Source: Sinorhizobium sp. 6-70 | Lineage (GTDB): Bacteria; Pseudomonadota; Alphaproteobacteria; Rhizobiales; Rhizobiaceae | Assembly: GCF_030124375.1 (NCBI RefSeq) | Contig: NZ_JASKLS010000004.1 | Location: 124,001 to 188,000, forward strand | Direction of reading: 5' to 3' | Length of the DNA stretch: 64,000 bases | Shown here: positions 7,774 through 16,324 of the stretch, in pieces | Layout: every line of letters begins with the position of its first letter | How positions within the stretch are numbered: the stretch's first letter is position 1 | Notes under the pieces: generated by a model | Told to the model about the DNA's origin: nothing | What the model saw: the letters and a program-made list of their open reading frames with translations, nothing else | The model's database searches: none | Program-made: the position numbers and the translations under genes

Positions 7774-9264
7774 TCATGCCACATCCTCGAAACGCTGGAG
7801 TTGAACCGTGTCGCCGGTGCTCTCCAGGAAAAAGCGCATCAGCAGGTTCTTTGCCGCCAGGATGCGATAGGCGCTCGTGGCGCGCCAGTCGGTGATCGGT
7901 TGGTAGTCGCTCGCAAGAGCCGCCTGAGCCGCGCGAATGGTTTCCTCGCTCCAGGGCTGCCCGATCAGGGCCGCCTCTACCGCCTTCGCCCTTTTTGGCG
8001 TTGCGGCCATGCCGCCGAAGGCGACGAGGACGGTGCGGACGCGGTTGTCCTCGTCAACCGCGATCCGGAAGGCGCCGAGGAGGGCGGAGATATCCTCGTC
8101 GCGGCGTTTCGAAACCTTGTAGGCGGCGAAACGATCGCTTTCGGGCAACGCCGGAACGAAGATGCTTTCGACGAATTCGCCCGGCCTGCGATCCTGCTTG
8201 CCGTACGCGATGAAGAAATCCTCGAGCGGCAGCGTGCGCGTGCCGTTCTTCGATCGCAGGGTGACCGATGCGCCGAGGACGATCAGCGGCGGTGGGCTGT
8301 CGCCGATCGGCGAGCCATTGGCGATGTTGCCGCCGATCGTGCCCATATTGCGCACCTGTTCGCCGCCGATGCGATCGATGAGTTGGCCGAAGGCTGGGTA
8401 GGCATTGGAGAGGGCATCGAACGCGGCGGTGTAGCTGACGCCGGCGCCAATCGTCAGACCCGCTTCCGTACGGTCGATCCGTTGCAGTTCGGCGATGCCG
8501 TTGATGAATACCGCTGGATTGAGCGGTCGCATCTGCTTCGTCACCCAGAGACCGACATCGGTTGCACCGGCGACGATTGTCGCGGTCGGATGTTCGTCGA
8601 GCACCGTTGCAAGTCCCGACGCGTCCGCCGGCACGATCAGACAGTCCTCGCCCTTGCGGATCACGATCGTTTCCGTGGAATGGAGCGCTTTCAGCCGGGC
8701 GGTGACGGCTTCCCGCGTACGGGTGATCGGATCGAAGAGCGCCGAGGGGCGTTCCCGCGCTGCGGCCTCTGCCGCCCGCACGATCGGCTCATAGCCGGTG
8801 CAGCGACAGAGATTGCCCTGCAGCGTCTTCTCGATCGCGGCCCGGCTCGGATTGTCGTTCGTCAGCCACAGGCCATAGAGCGACATGACGAAGCCCGGCG
8901 TGCAGAAGCCGCATTGCGAGCCGTGGAAATCGACCATCGCCTGCTGCACCGGATGGAGCGTGCCTTCCGTGGTCGCGAGATGCTCGACAGTCACGACATG
9001 TGTCGCGTTCAGCGACCCGACGAAGCGGATGCAGGCGTTGACGCTCTCGTACACGAGCCTTTCGCCGTTCTCGCCGTCGTCCGCAAGGCGGCCAACCAGC
9101 ACTGTGCAGGCGCCGCAATCGCCTTCGGCGCAGCCCTCTTTGGTGCCGGTCAAACGACGCTCCAGCCGCAGATAGTCGAGCAAGGTCGCAGTCGGCGCGA
9201 CGTCCGAAAGGGCGACTTCGGTATCATTCAGGACGAAGCGGATGCTGTTGGATGCCTGTGCCAT
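7774..9264 (-). CDS. xdhA: Xanthine dehydrogenase, iron-sulfur and FAD subunit
   Basis: This roughly 496-residue small subunit combines an N-terminal plant-type [2Fe-2S] domain (EGCAEGDCGACTVLVG), a second all-helical [2Fe-2S] domain (CGFCTPGFVMSLYG and GNLCRCTGYEPIV), and an FAD-binding domain from about residue 190 (VAGATDVGLWVTK, NMGTIGGNIANGSPIGD). It moves electrons from the molybdenum site of XdhB to NAD. I start at MAQASNSIRF, which has ACGGA upstream; an ATG three codons earlier is also possible. It is downstream of bdhA on the same strand, separated by a palindromic repeat. In S. meliloti a bdhA-xdhA-xdhB arrangement is known, which supports reading this as one transcription unit. 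Confidence 0.92.
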   Translation of the reverse strand: MAQASNSIRFVLNDTEVALSDVAPTATLLDYLRLERRLTGTKEGCAEGDCGACTVLVGRLADDGENGERLVYESVNACIRFVGSLNATHVVTVEHLATTEGTLHPVQQAMVDFHGSQCGFCTPGFVMSLYGLWLTNDNPSRAAIEKTLQGNLCRCTGYEPIVRAAEAAARERPSALFDPITRTREAVTARLKALHSTETIVIRKGEDCLIVPADASGLATVLDEHPTATIVAGATDVGLWVTKQMRPLNPAVFINGIAELQRIDRTEAGLTIGAGVSYTAAFDALSNAYPAFGQLIDRIGGEQVRNMGTIGGNIANGSPIGDSPPPLIVLGASVTLRSKNGTRTLPLEDFFIAYGKQDRRPGEFVESIFVPALPESDRFAAYKVSKRRDEDISALLGAFRIAVDEDNRVRTVLVAFGGMAATPKRAKAVEAALIGQPWSEETIRAAQAALASDYQPITDWRATSAYRILAAKNLLMRFFLESTGDTVQLQRFEDVA

Positions 9265-9322
9265 GCCAATCATTCCGTGGCTGCTGCGCGTTCCCGTAAC
9301 CGTAGCCGATATATGGATAAAA

Positions 9323-9390
9323 CATGCAGCAATTCAAAGTGCTACAGCGTCCTTTGCGCGTGTTATGTTATAAGACGCGCGGCGCTGTAG
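9323..9390. repeat. Palindromic intergenic repeat, copy 2
   Basis: This copy begins CATGCAGCAATTCAAAGTG and CTACAGCG, contains a GCGCGTGTTA/TAAGACGCGC core, and ends GGCGCTGTAG. It lies between bdhA and xdhA and could form a stem in the operon transcript. Confidence 0.85.
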
Positions 9391-9427
9391 CTCGTCAACG
9401 GTGGAAAATCGCTCACACTGCAGCCCG

Positions 9428-10204
9428 CTACTGCGCGGTCCAGCCGCCGTCCATCGAGACATGCGTGCCGGTGATCTGCGCGGCATCGTCGCTCGCAAGA
9501 TAGAGCGCTAGCGATGCCACCTGCTCGACGGTTATGAATTTCTTTGTCGGCTGGCCCTTGAGCATCACGTCGCTCACTACCTGCGCCTCCTTGATGCCGC
9601 GCGTCCTCGCCTGGTCCGGGATCTGCTTCTCGACAAGCGGCGTCAGCACGTAGCCGGGGCAGATCGAGTTGGCCGTGATGCCGTTTTCCGCGACCTCCAG
9701 CGCGACCGTCTTCGTCAGGCCCATGATACCATGCTTGGCCGCGACATAGGCGGACTTGAAGGGCGAGGCGACGAGCCCATGCGCGGAGGCGATATTGATG
9801 ATACGTCCCCAGCCTTTCGCCTTCATGCCGGGGAGAGCCGCACGGATCGTGTGGAAGGAGGAGGAGAGATTGATCGCGATGATCCGGTCCCATTGTTCGA
9901 CCGGAAAGTCCTCGACCTTCTCGACATATTGCACGCCGGCATTGTTGACGAGGATATCGACGCCGCCGAAGCGCGCTGCAGCGGTCGCCATCAAGTCGGC
10001 GATCTCCTCAGGCTTCGTCATGTCGGCAGGATGATAGATGACCGTGCCGCTGCCGAGGTCGGCGACCTCGTCCGTCACGGCCCGGATCTCGTCCGACGCA
10101 CCGAAGCCATTCAGCACGGTATTGGCACCGGTCTTGGCGAACGCCTTGGCAATCGCCAGTCCGATGCCGCTCGTCGAGCCTGTTATGACCGCAGTCTTCG
10201 TCAT
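9428..10204 (-). CDS. bdhA: D-3-hydroxybutyrate dehydrogenase
   Basis: This 258-residue short-chain dehydrogenase oxidises D-3-hydroxybutyrate to acetoacetate with NAD, a step in use of poly-3-hydroxybutyrate. The cofactor-binding motif GSTSGIGLAIAKAF lies near the N-terminus, NNAGVQYVE near residue 90, and the catalytic Tyr-x-x-x-Lys in SAYVAAKHGIMGLTK near residue 155, with C-terminal features typical of BdhA (ITVEQVASLALYLASDDA). It is divergent from glpK and is the first gene of a likely bdhA-xdhA-xdhB unit. The assignment to 3-hydroxybutyrate rather than another alcohol rests on overall similarity and on the conserved glpK-bdhA neighbourhood in Sinorhizobium. Confidence 0.92.
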   Translation of the reverse strand: MTKTAVITGSTSGIGLAIAKAFAKTGANTVLNGFGASDEIRAVTDEVADLGSGTVIYHPADMTKPEEIADLMATAAARFGGVDILVNNAGVQYVEKVEDFPVEQWDRIIAINLSSSFHTIRAALPGMKAKGWGRIINIASAHGLVASPFKSAYVAAKHGIMGLTKTVALEVAENGITANSICPGYVLTPLVEKQIPDQARTRGIKEAQVVSDVMLKGQPTKKFITVEQVASLALYLASDDAAQITGTHVSMDGGWTAQ

Positions 10205-10510
10205 TTCTTCTCTCCCTTGCGCTGCCGCTCTTTGTCGCCGGTTCGAGCGGCGGCGCGGGCGAAACTCGCCGCGCTGTTCTTCGTTCCGCCCTTGGTTCGG
10301 TTTTGCAATGCAACAGCGTCAACCTACGCGGAAAAATGCACGAGTGACAATTGTGTTTTTCAGATTGCCGACGCAGATTTGGCACCGTTCGGAGGAGCGG
10401 TGATATTGCGTTTCGTTTTCGTTTGACATTCGTTTTTCCATCGTATTGAAGTTTTTCGAATGTCGTCGTTGAGGAAGGCGCGATATCAACATAAGGCCGG
10501 GGAGGGGCGC
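10205..10510. promoter_or_regulatory. Divergent bdhA-glpK control region with TTTCG half-sites
   Basis: This 306-base region has no convincing gene. Its glpK-proximal half contains repeated TTTCG half-sites at 10411-10415 and 10417-10421, an ATTCG at 10428-10432, and a TTTTTCGAA near 10452. Repeated TTTCG is the kind of half-site bound by DeoR-family repressors such as GlpR, so control of glpK by a GlpR protein is a reasonable inference. No GlpR gene lies in the window. Confidence 0.35.
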
Positions 10511-12004
10511 ATGGGCCAATATATTCTCGCGATCGATCAGGGCACGACATCGAGCCGGGCGATCGTTTTCGACCGCAAGCAGAAGATCGCCGGCGTCGGC
10601 CAGAAGGAATTCAAACAACATTTCCCGAAGTCGGGCTGGGTCGAGCACGACCCCGAGGAAATCTGGCAAACGGTTCTCTTCACCGTCAAGGAAGCGATCG
10701 GGAAGGCCGGCATATCCGCGAGCGAGATCGCCGCAATCGGCATCACGAACCAGCGCGAGACGGTGGTCGTATGGGAGCGCGAGACCGGCAAGCCGATCCA
10801 CAATGCGATCGTCTGGCAGGACCGCCGCACCGCGCTGTTCTGCGACAAGCTCAAGAAGAGAGGGCTCGAAAAGACCTTTGCGAAAAAGACCGGTCTGCTG
10901 CTCGATCCTTATTTCTCCGGCACGAAGCTCAACTGGCTGCTTTCAAACGTGAAAGGGGCGCATGCGCGCGCAACGAAGGGCGAGCTTTGCTTTGGCACCA
11001 TCGACACCTTCCTCATCTGGCGGCTCACCGGCGGCAAGTCCTTTGCCACGGATGCGACCAACGCATCGCGCACGCTTCTCTACAACATCGCCGACAATGC
11101 CTGGGACGACGAGTTGCTCGACATTCTGCGCGTTCCGCGGGCGATGCTGCCGGAGGTCAAGGATTGCGCCGCAGACTTCGGCGTGGCGGATGCAGCGCTC
11201 TTCGGCGCGCCGATCCCGATCCTCGGCGTTGCGGGCGACCAGCAGGCCGCGACGATCGGTCAGGCCTGCTTCAAGCCCGGCATGCTGAAATCGACCTACG
11301 GCACAGGCTGCTTTGCACTGCTCAACACCGGCAAGGACATCGTCCGCTCGAAGAACCGCTTGCTTACCACCATCGCCTATCGCCTCAACGGTGAGACCAC
11401 CTACGCGCTCGAGGGTTCGATCTTCGTTGCGGGTGCGGCGGTGCAATGGCTGCGCGATGGCCTCAAGGTGATCAAGGCGGCCCCGGATACCGGCACGCTC
11501 GCCGAGAGCGCCGATCCCTCGCAGGACGTCTATCTCGTTCCGGCCTTTACCGGCCTCGGAGCGCCGCACTGGGATCCGGACGCGCGCGGCGCGATCTTCG
11601 GCATGACCCGCAACACCGGACCAGCGGAGTTCGCCCGGGCGGCACTCGAAGCTGTCTGCTACCAGACCCGCGATCTGCTCGAGGCCATGCACAAGGACTG
11701 GCGTAACGGCGGCAAGGATACGGTGCTGCGCGTCGACGGCGGCATGGTCGCGTCCGACTGGACGATGCAGCGCCTCTCCGATCTGCTCGACGCGCCGGTC
11801 GATCGCCCGGTGATTCTTGAGACGACGGCGCTTGGTGTCGCCTGGCTTGCCGGAAGCCGCGCCGGCATCTGGCCAAGCCAGGAGGAGTTTGCCAAGTCCT
11901 GGGCGCGCGACCGGCGTTTCGAACCAGAAATGGACGAGGCGACGCGCAAGGGAAAGCTCAAGGGCTGGCGCAACGCGGTCAAGAGGACGCTGATCGCGGC
12001 GTAA
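10511..12004 (+). CDS. glpK: Glycerol kinase
   Basis: This 497-residue protein is a FGGY-family kinase that phosphorylates glycerol to glycerol 3-phosphate with ATP. It starts [20 protein letters not shown] (phosphate-binding DQGTTSSR), has [12 protein letters not shown] and [10 protein letters not shown], and carries the C-terminal ATP-site motif [16 protein letters not shown]. The start is well supported by GGGGAGGGGC just upstream; the upstream extension of the frame is non-coding. It is divergent from bdhA, an arrangement also seen in S. meliloti. No glycerol facilitator or glycerol 3-phosphate dehydrogenase is adjacent. Confidence 0.95.
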   Translation: MGQYILAIDQGTTSSRAIVFDRKQKIAGVGQKEFKQHFPKSGWVEHDPEEIWQTVLFTVKEAIGKAGISASEIAAIGITNQRETVVVWERETGKPIHNAIVWQDRRTALFCDKLKKRGLEKTFAKKTGLLLDPYFSGTKLNWLLSNVKGAHARATKGELCFGTIDTFLIWRLTGGKSFATDATNASRTLLYNIADNAWDDELLDILRVPRAMLPEVKDCAADFGVADAALFGAPIPILGVAGDQQAATIGQACFKPGMLKSTYGTGCFALLNTGKDIVRSKNRLLTTIAYRLNGETTYALEGSIFVAGAAVQWLRDGLKVIKAAPDTGTLAESADPSQDVYLVPAFTGLGAPHWDPDARGAIFGMTRNTGPAEFARAALEAVCYQTRDLLEAMHKDWRNGGKDTVLRVDGGMVASDWTMQRLSDLLDAPVDRPVILETTALGVAWLAGSRAGIWPSQEEFAKSWARDRRFEPEMDEATRKGKLKGWRNAVKRTLIAA

Positions 12005-12300
12005 GCGGCAGCGTTTCGCCTGCGGTTTTGCAAGGCTTGCTTACAAAAAACATAACGCAGGCATCTGCGGATCGCAGCAATGAAGCGCTGCTGCGAGCAT
12101 CGATGGTTCGATGAAGTCGATGATGCATCGCCAATGGGCTATGGGAAGATTGCCTAAGGTCTCGTTACGCAATCCGAACTCCCGGGCGTCGCGCGAGAAG
12201 GATGCCCCGCGCGAAGGTGGTGCCGGTCCGAGGACGAGGAGTCGCTGTATCGCGGGTCATCACGCCGGCCCCAGTTCGACTTGACTCTCGCATAGCTGAA
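12005..12300. other. Intergenic stretch, no gene seen
   Basis: Nearly 300 bases between glpK and the ArsR gene. I see short imperfect inverted repeats (such as GCAAG/CTTGC near 12031) but no reading frame with a start and coding character, no RNA gene, and no clear terminator with a T tract. Confidence 0.5.
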
Positions 12301-12324
12301 TGGCTATATATCGATCAATAGCCA
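12301..12324. promoter_or_regulatory. Candidate ArsR-type operator
   Basis: A perfect inverted repeat TGGCTAT-N10-ATAGCCA lies 20 bases upstream of the ArsR start codon. Autorepressing ArsR regulators typically bind such imperfect 12-2-12 or similar dyads over their own promoter, so self-regulation of the triplet is likely but unproven. Confidence 0.45.
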
Positions 12325-12343
12325 ACTGGGTATGGATCCCTAA

Positions 12344-12667
12344 ATGTCGAACGCTCACGACGTGCTCTTCAGGACCCTGGCCGATCCGACTCGGCGGGCT
12401 CTCTTTGAGCGATTGTGCCGTGAGGGGGAAAGAACAGTCGGAGCACTGACGGCTCGGGCCGGGGTCTCGCAACCGGTCGTCTCAAAGCATCTCGGGGTCC
12501 TGAAGCAGGCGGGGTTGGTGCGCGACCGCCACGAAGGTCGCCACACGTACTACAGCGCCCAACTCGGTGCGCTTGCTCCGCTGGTCGATTGGACAAGCCA
12601 GATGGCCGGTTTCTGGCAAAGCCGCTTCGACGACCTCGAAGACCTACTGAAAAGGATGGACCAATGA
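12344..12667 (+). CDS. ArsR/SdpR-family transcriptional repressor
   Basis: This 107-residue winged-helix protein has the typical N-terminus DVLFRTLADPTRRALFERL and recognition helix SQPVVSKHLGVLKQAGLV, ending in a short helical tail (WQSRFDDLEDLLKRMDQ). It lacks the paired cysteines of metal-sensing ArsR proteins, so it is probably of the non-metal SdpR branch. Its stop overlaps the start of the SRPBCC gene as ATGA. ArsR-SRPBCC pairs are common; the regulator usually represses the pair. The ligand or signal is unknown. Confidence 0.85.
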   Translation: MSNAHDVLFRTLADPTRRALFERLCREGERTVGALTARAGVSQPVVSKHLGVLKQAGLVRDRHEGRHTYYSAQLGALAPLVDWTSQMAGFWQSRFDDLEDLLKRMDQ

Positions 12668-13095
12668 ACGAAACGTCGCCCGAAATGCGCTCCGTCGTGG
12701 TCGAACGCGAGATCCCGCATCCGCCGGAAAAGATCTGGCGCGCGCTCACCCAGCCACACCTGGTGGAGGAGTGGCTGATGAAGAACGATTTCAAAGCGGT
12801 TGTGGGCCACGGTTTCAATCTACGCGGAGACTGGGGCGGCGTATTGGACTGCGAGGTCCTCGCCGTAGAGCCGAACAAAAAACTGACCTACACCTGGAAT
12901 TTCGCCCACGACGATGCGGCCTACGATTTGAGGAGTGTGGTGACTTTCACGCTGACCCCAACGAGCACAGGGACCCAGCTGCGCATGGAGCAGTCGGGCT
13001 TCCGGCCGGAACAGCGGCAGGCCTTCGGAGGCGCCAAAGCGGGATGGCAGCAGTTTTTTGCCAATCTGGAGCGCGTCCTGGCGCAGACGGATTGA
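12664..13095 (+). CDS. SRPBCC (AHSA1-like) domain protein
   Basis: This 143-residue protein belongs to the START-like SRPBCC fold, AHSA1/CalC branch. Visible features are REIPHPPEKIWRALTQPHLVEEWL at the N-terminus and a C-terminal GGAKAGWQQFFANLERVL, with the strand motif TYTWNF in between. Members bind hydrophobic ligands, but the function here is unknown. Translation is coupled to the ArsR gene by an ATGA overlap, and a small membrane protein gene follows 64 bases downstream. Confidence 0.8.
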   Translation: MNETSPEMRSVVVEREIPHPPEKIWRALTQPHLVEEWLMKNDFKAVVGHGFNLRGDWGGVLDCEVLAVEPNKKLTYTWNFAHDDAAYDLRSVVTFTLTPTSTGTQLRMEQSGFRPEQRQAFGGAKAGWQQFFANLERVLAQTD

Positions 13096-13159
13096 AGTCC
13101 GCCGGCACCGTCCAAATGGGCCAATCGGGCCTGATTCACTGCGTTAATGGGAGGTTTCG

Positions 13160-13387
13160 ATGAATTGGAACACGTGGATTCGGCAGATCCACCGCTGGTT
13201 GTCGATCGCCTTCACGGTGACCGTGATCGCCAACTTCGTCGCCATGGGACTGGGGGAGCCTCCTGCCTGGGTGGTCTATGCGCCATTGCTCCCGCTTTTC
13301 TTGCTGCTTTTCACCGGCCTCTACATGTTCGCGTTGCCGTATGTTGCGAAGTGGCATGGTGGTCGAGCCGCTGGCGTAGTCAAGTGA
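13160..13387 (+). CDS. Small two-helix membrane protein
   Basis: This 75-residue protein (starting MNWNTWIRQIHRWLSIAFTV) has two hydrophobic segments, roughly residues 14-30 and 38-60, with a basic C-terminus. A GGGAGG lies seven bases before the ATG. I do not recognise a named family. It sits downstream of an ArsR-SRPBCC pair, and similar small membrane proteins occur in that setting, so it may be the third gene of that operon. Confidence 0.7.
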   Translation: MNWNTWIRQIHRWLSIAFTVTVIANFVAMGLGEPPAWVVYAPLLPLFLLLFTGLYMFALPYVAKWHGGRAAGVVK

Positions 13388-13745
13388 ACACAATCGCCGG
13401 CAAGATGCTGCAGGACCGAGAAGTTGCCCAAGCGGTCGCGGCTAAGCCGCGCCATGCGGGCTGGAAAAGCGACGGTGCGCCCTCGGGCTCGTCGCGTTCG
13501 CTCTCACAAGGCCCAACAGCGCTCGAGGAGTGCGGTCAACCGGCTGTATGACCTGCTGCCCAACTACGGACATGGAGGTCGTCCCTGCGGGTTATGCGCG
13601 AGGGGGCGCCCCACATCAGGAACGCTCATCTTAGCCTGTTGGGCCAACTGCATGCGCGGCAGTTGTGTGGAGATTTCTCGAAAAGATGCTCTCTCCGGCT
13701 GCAAATGCAGGAACAGATGCGGCCGCATGCGGTTCACCTATGCGA
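13388..13745. other. Intergenic stretch, no convincing gene
   Basis: About 360 bases between the small membrane protein and a small exported protein. An open frame passes through in phase with the downstream gene but has no good start and no coding character. I see no RNA gene or repeat family here. Confidence 0.45.
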
Positions 13746-13762
13746 GCCGGCATCATGCCGGC
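13746..13762. other. Hairpin before the small exported protein
   Basis: A perfect inverted repeat GCCGGCA-TCA-TGCCGGC ends four bases before the likely ribosome binding site (GGAG) of the 84-residue protein. Such a strong stem could affect translation start or mark the transcript 5' end. Confidence 0.4.
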
Positions 13763-13777
13763 CAATGGAGAACACTC

Positions 13778-14032
13778 ATGATCCTGAAATCAGTCGCTAC
13801 TCTCGCTTTCATTGCGGCACTCGCCGCTCCTGCACTTGCGCAGACGGATGTCGTTTGCGATGCGGCCGCCATCGCGAAGGCCGAACAGCAGATCAGTCAG
13901 ATTTCCGACGGTGCAAAGAAAGTCGAATCTGCCAAGGAATTGACCATGGCCAAGGACGCCATGGCGGCCAATGACCTGGAAAAGTGCAAGTCGCATCTGG
14001 GTAACGCGATCAAGGGCATGGACGCCATGTAG
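13778..14032 (+). CDS. Small secreted helical protein of unknown function
   Basis: This 84-residue protein has a clear signal peptide, MILKSVATLAFIAALAAPALA, with likely cleavage after AQ, then about 60 residues of alternating charged and alanine-rich helix with two cysteines (VVCDAA and EKCKSH) that could form one disulfide in the periplasm. A GGAG lies nine bases upstream of the ATG. The longer frame is an artefact. I do not recognise the family with certainty; small rhizobial periplasmic helical proteins of this sort are usually called hypothetical. Confidence 0.75.
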   Translation: MILKSVATLAFIAALAAPALAQTDVVCDAAAIAKAEQQISQISDGAKKVESAKELTMAKDAMAANDLEKCKSHLGNAIKGMDAM

Positions 14033-14283
14033 AAAGACGTACGCGGGGTGGCCTTCCACGCCCCGCGCTACCGCCAACCACGGACGGTTTTCCCGGCGAA
14101 GTCCTGCTCGGCCAACACGCCTCCGTACCGTCGTCCGCGTTACCTGGGGCTCAAGCAGGAGGTTGAAAGCCCGCGCGGTCTCCGCCGGCTCCCTAGCCCG
14201 GCCGTCCCGGTTCCACAGCGGCGGCAATGGGGAAACGATGCGTTTCCCGAATGGCCATTTGCGGCGTGACAGGATGCCAACTA

Positions 14284-14301
14284 TTTCTGTGCGAACAGAA
14301 A
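14284..14301. promoter_or_regulatory. Candidate operator upstream of the LLM monooxygenase gene
   Basis: A perfect inverted repeat TTTCTGT-GCGA-ACAGAAA lies 12 bases before the start codon and directly before the AGGAAGG ribosome binding site. It could be a repressor site or a small translational hairpin. Confidence 0.4.
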
Positions 14302-14313
14302 CAGGAAGGCATC

Positions 14314-15372
14314 ATGGAACTCGGGCTTTATACATTCGCGGACGTGGATCCGAATGCGATCGACAAGGGTGCCGACGGGCGGCGACGTCTGGCCAACCTC
14401 CTCGAGGAAATAGAGCTTGCCGACCAGGTCGGGCTCGACGTCTTCGGCCTCGGCGAGCATCACCGCCCGGACTACGCTGCTTCAGCACCGGCGGTGATCC
14501 TTGCGGCCGCTGCCTCGCGCACCAGCAGGATCCGGCTCAGCAGCGCCGTGACGGTACTGAGCTCGGACGATCCGGTGCGGGTGTTCCAGCAGTTTTCGAC
14601 GCTCGACCTTCTCTCCAACGGTCGTGCCGAGATCATGGCGGGCCGAGGCTCCTTCATCGAGTCCTTCCCGCTCTTCGGCCAGTCGCTTGACGACTACGAC
14701 CAGCTCTTTTCAGAGAAACTGGATTTGCTGCTGGCGATTCGGGAGAGCGAAAAGGTTACCTGGTTGGGCGAGTTGCGGCCGCCGATCGACAACCGTGGCG
14801 TCTATCCGCGTCCGATGCAGGCTCCGCTACCGCTCTGGATCGCCGTCGGCGGCACACCGCAGTCGGTGGCGCGTGCGGGCGCGCTCGGATTGCCGATGGC
14901 GCTCGCGATCATTGGCGGTGAGCCGCGCCGTTTTGCGCCGCTCTTCGACCTTTACCGCGAGGCGGCGCGCCGCGCAGGCCAGGACGTCGCGACGCTGAAG
15001 ACGAGCATCAACGTTCATGGTTTCATCGCCGACACGACGGAGAAGGCGGCTGACCAGTTCTACGGACCGCAGGCGGAGGTGATGAACCGCATCGGCCGTG
15101 AACGCGGCTGGGGGCCGACGAACCGCGCCCACTTCGACCAGGCGCGCAGCCCGACGGGCAATCTCTTCCTCGGCGATCCCGAGACGGTGGCGGAGAAGAT
15201 CGTCGCGCATCAAAAACTCTTCCGCAATGATCGCTTCCTCCTGCAGATGGCGATCGGCCTGATGCCGCATGACCAGATCATGCGCGGCATCGAGCTTTAC
15301 GGCACCAAGGTCGCGCCACTGGTCCGGGAGATGCTGGCGGAGCAACGCCGATCGCATTCTGCCGGCACCTGA
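14314..15372 (+). CDS. LLM-class flavin-dependent oxidoreductase
   Basis: This 352-residue protein has the bacterial luciferase-like TIM-barrel fold: [14 protein letters not shown], then [20 protein letters not shown] near residue 50, [27 protein letters not shown] near residue 80-105, and [20 protein letters not shown]. Such enzymes use reduced flavin (FMN or F420) to oxidise small molecules; the substrate here is unknown. The start is supported by AGGAAGG upstream. A perfect dyad sits in the promoter region. The methionine aminopeptidase gene follows 67 bases later on the same strand. Confidence 0.85.
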   Translation: MELGLYTFADVDPNAIDKGADGRRRLANLLEEIELADQVGLDVFGLGEHHRPDYAASAPAVILAAAASRTSRIRLSSAVTVLSSDDPVRVFQQFSTLDLLSNGRAEIMAGRGSFIESFPLFGQSLDDYDQLFSEKLDLLLAIRESEKVTWLGELRPPIDNRGVYPRPMQAPLPLWIAVGGTPQSVARAGALGLPMALAIIGGEPRRFAPLFDLYREAARRAGQDVATLKTSINVHGFIADTTEKAADQFYGPQAEVMNRIGRERGWGPTNRAHFDQARSPTGNLFLGDPETVAEKIVAHQKLFRNDRFLLQMAIGLMPHDQIMRGIELYGTKVAPLVREMLAEQRRSHSAGT

Positions 15373-15439
15373 ACGTCTGCTGTCGGCACTGGCATATGCC
15401 GGGCCGGCACGCTACATGTGGCCGCGAAAGCGAGACACC

Positions 15440-16189
15440 ATGACCCTCAACAACGACGAAGATCTTGAGCGGCTGAAGGAAATCGGCCGCATCTGCGCCA
15501 ATGCGCTCCAGGCTATGGCCGAGGCCCTCGAACCCGGTATCACCACGGCCGAACTCGACGCGATCGGGCGAAAGGTGCTGGAGGATGCAGGCGCGCGTTC
15601 GGCGCCGGAGCTTTGCTATCAATTCCCCGGCGCGACCTGCATCAGCGTCAACGAGGAAATCGCCCACGGCATCCCCGGCGCCCGCGTGATCCGCGCCGGC
15701 GATCTGGTCAATATCGACGTTTCGGCGGAGAAGGACGGTATCTTCGCCGATACGGGCGCGTCTTTTCCGGTGCCTCCAGTGACCGCAGCAATCGACAGGC
15801 TTTGCCGCGACGGCAAGCGCGCCATGTGGGTCGGGCTGAAGCAGGTGCGCCCGGGACAATCCCTGGCGGCGATCGGCAATGCCATCGGCGACTTCGCCCG
15901 CAAGAACCGCTATTCCCTCGTCACCAATCTCGCAAGCCACGGCATCGGCCGTTCGCTGCATGAGGAGCCGGGCGAAATTGCCACCTGGCCGGACCCATCC
16001 GAGCGGCGGCACATGACCGATGGCATGGTTTTCACGGTCGAACCGTTCCTGTCGATGGGCGCCCACTGGGCGGAAGGCGGAGACGACGACTGGACGCTCT
16101 ACAGCGAGCCACGCGCTCCGACGGTGCAGTATGAACATACCGTCGTCGTCACGCGCGGCGGGCCTCTGGTCGTCACCTTGCCGGGGTGA
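15440..16189 (+). CDS. map: Type I methionine aminopeptidase
   Basis: This 249-residue enzyme removes the initiator methionine from new proteins. The metal ligands are visible in VNIDVSAEKDGIFADTGASF (two aspartates), SHGIGRSLHEEP (histidine), FTVEPFLSMG (glutamate) and the C-terminal QYEHTVVVT (glutamate), and length is right for a type I enzyme without an N-terminal extension. It starts MTLNNDEDLERLKEIG. Rhizobia usually carry more than one map gene, and this copy is not next to ribosomal or translation genes, so it may be the accessory paralogue. Confidence 0.9.
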   Translation: MTLNNDEDLERLKEIGRICANALQAMAEALEPGITTAELDAIGRKVLEDAGARSAPELCYQFPGATCISVNEEIAHGIPGARVIRAGDLVNIDVSAEKDGIFADTGASFPVPPVTAAIDRLCRDGKRAMWVGLKQVRPGQSLAAIGNAIGDFARKNRYSLVTNLASHGIGRSLHEEPGEIATWPDPSERRHMTDGMVFTVEPFLSMGAHWAEGGDDDWTLYSEPRAPTVQYEHTVVVTRGGPLVVTLPG

Positions 16190-16194
16190 CGCCC

Positions 16195-16238
16195 CTACAG
16201 CGCCGCGCGCCTTATCAGACGCGCAAAAGACGCTGTAG
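16195..16238. repeat. Palindromic intergenic repeat, copy 3 (core only)
   Basis: This copy retains the CTACAGCGCCGCGCG core and the closing GCGCAAAAGACGCTGTAG, but lacks the CATGCAG leader seen in other copies. It begins six bases after the map stop codon, so it may serve as a 3'-end stem-loop of that transcript. Confidence 0.75.
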
Positions 16239-16324
16239 CGAATTCGGTGGAGTGTTCGATTCCTTCAACAGGACGTTCAATTATTGTCATTTGTCGTCTT
16301 CTTGCTGCGGTGCAATAAGAAGAC

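Noticed and set aside
7666..9390. 574-codon frame opposite xdhA
   Set aside because: Antisense of xdhA, whose iron-sulfur motifs are clear.
13424..13777. Upstream extension of the small secreted protein to 202 residues
   Set aside because: The signal peptide and ribosome site fix the start at 13778; the extension has no start signal or coding character.
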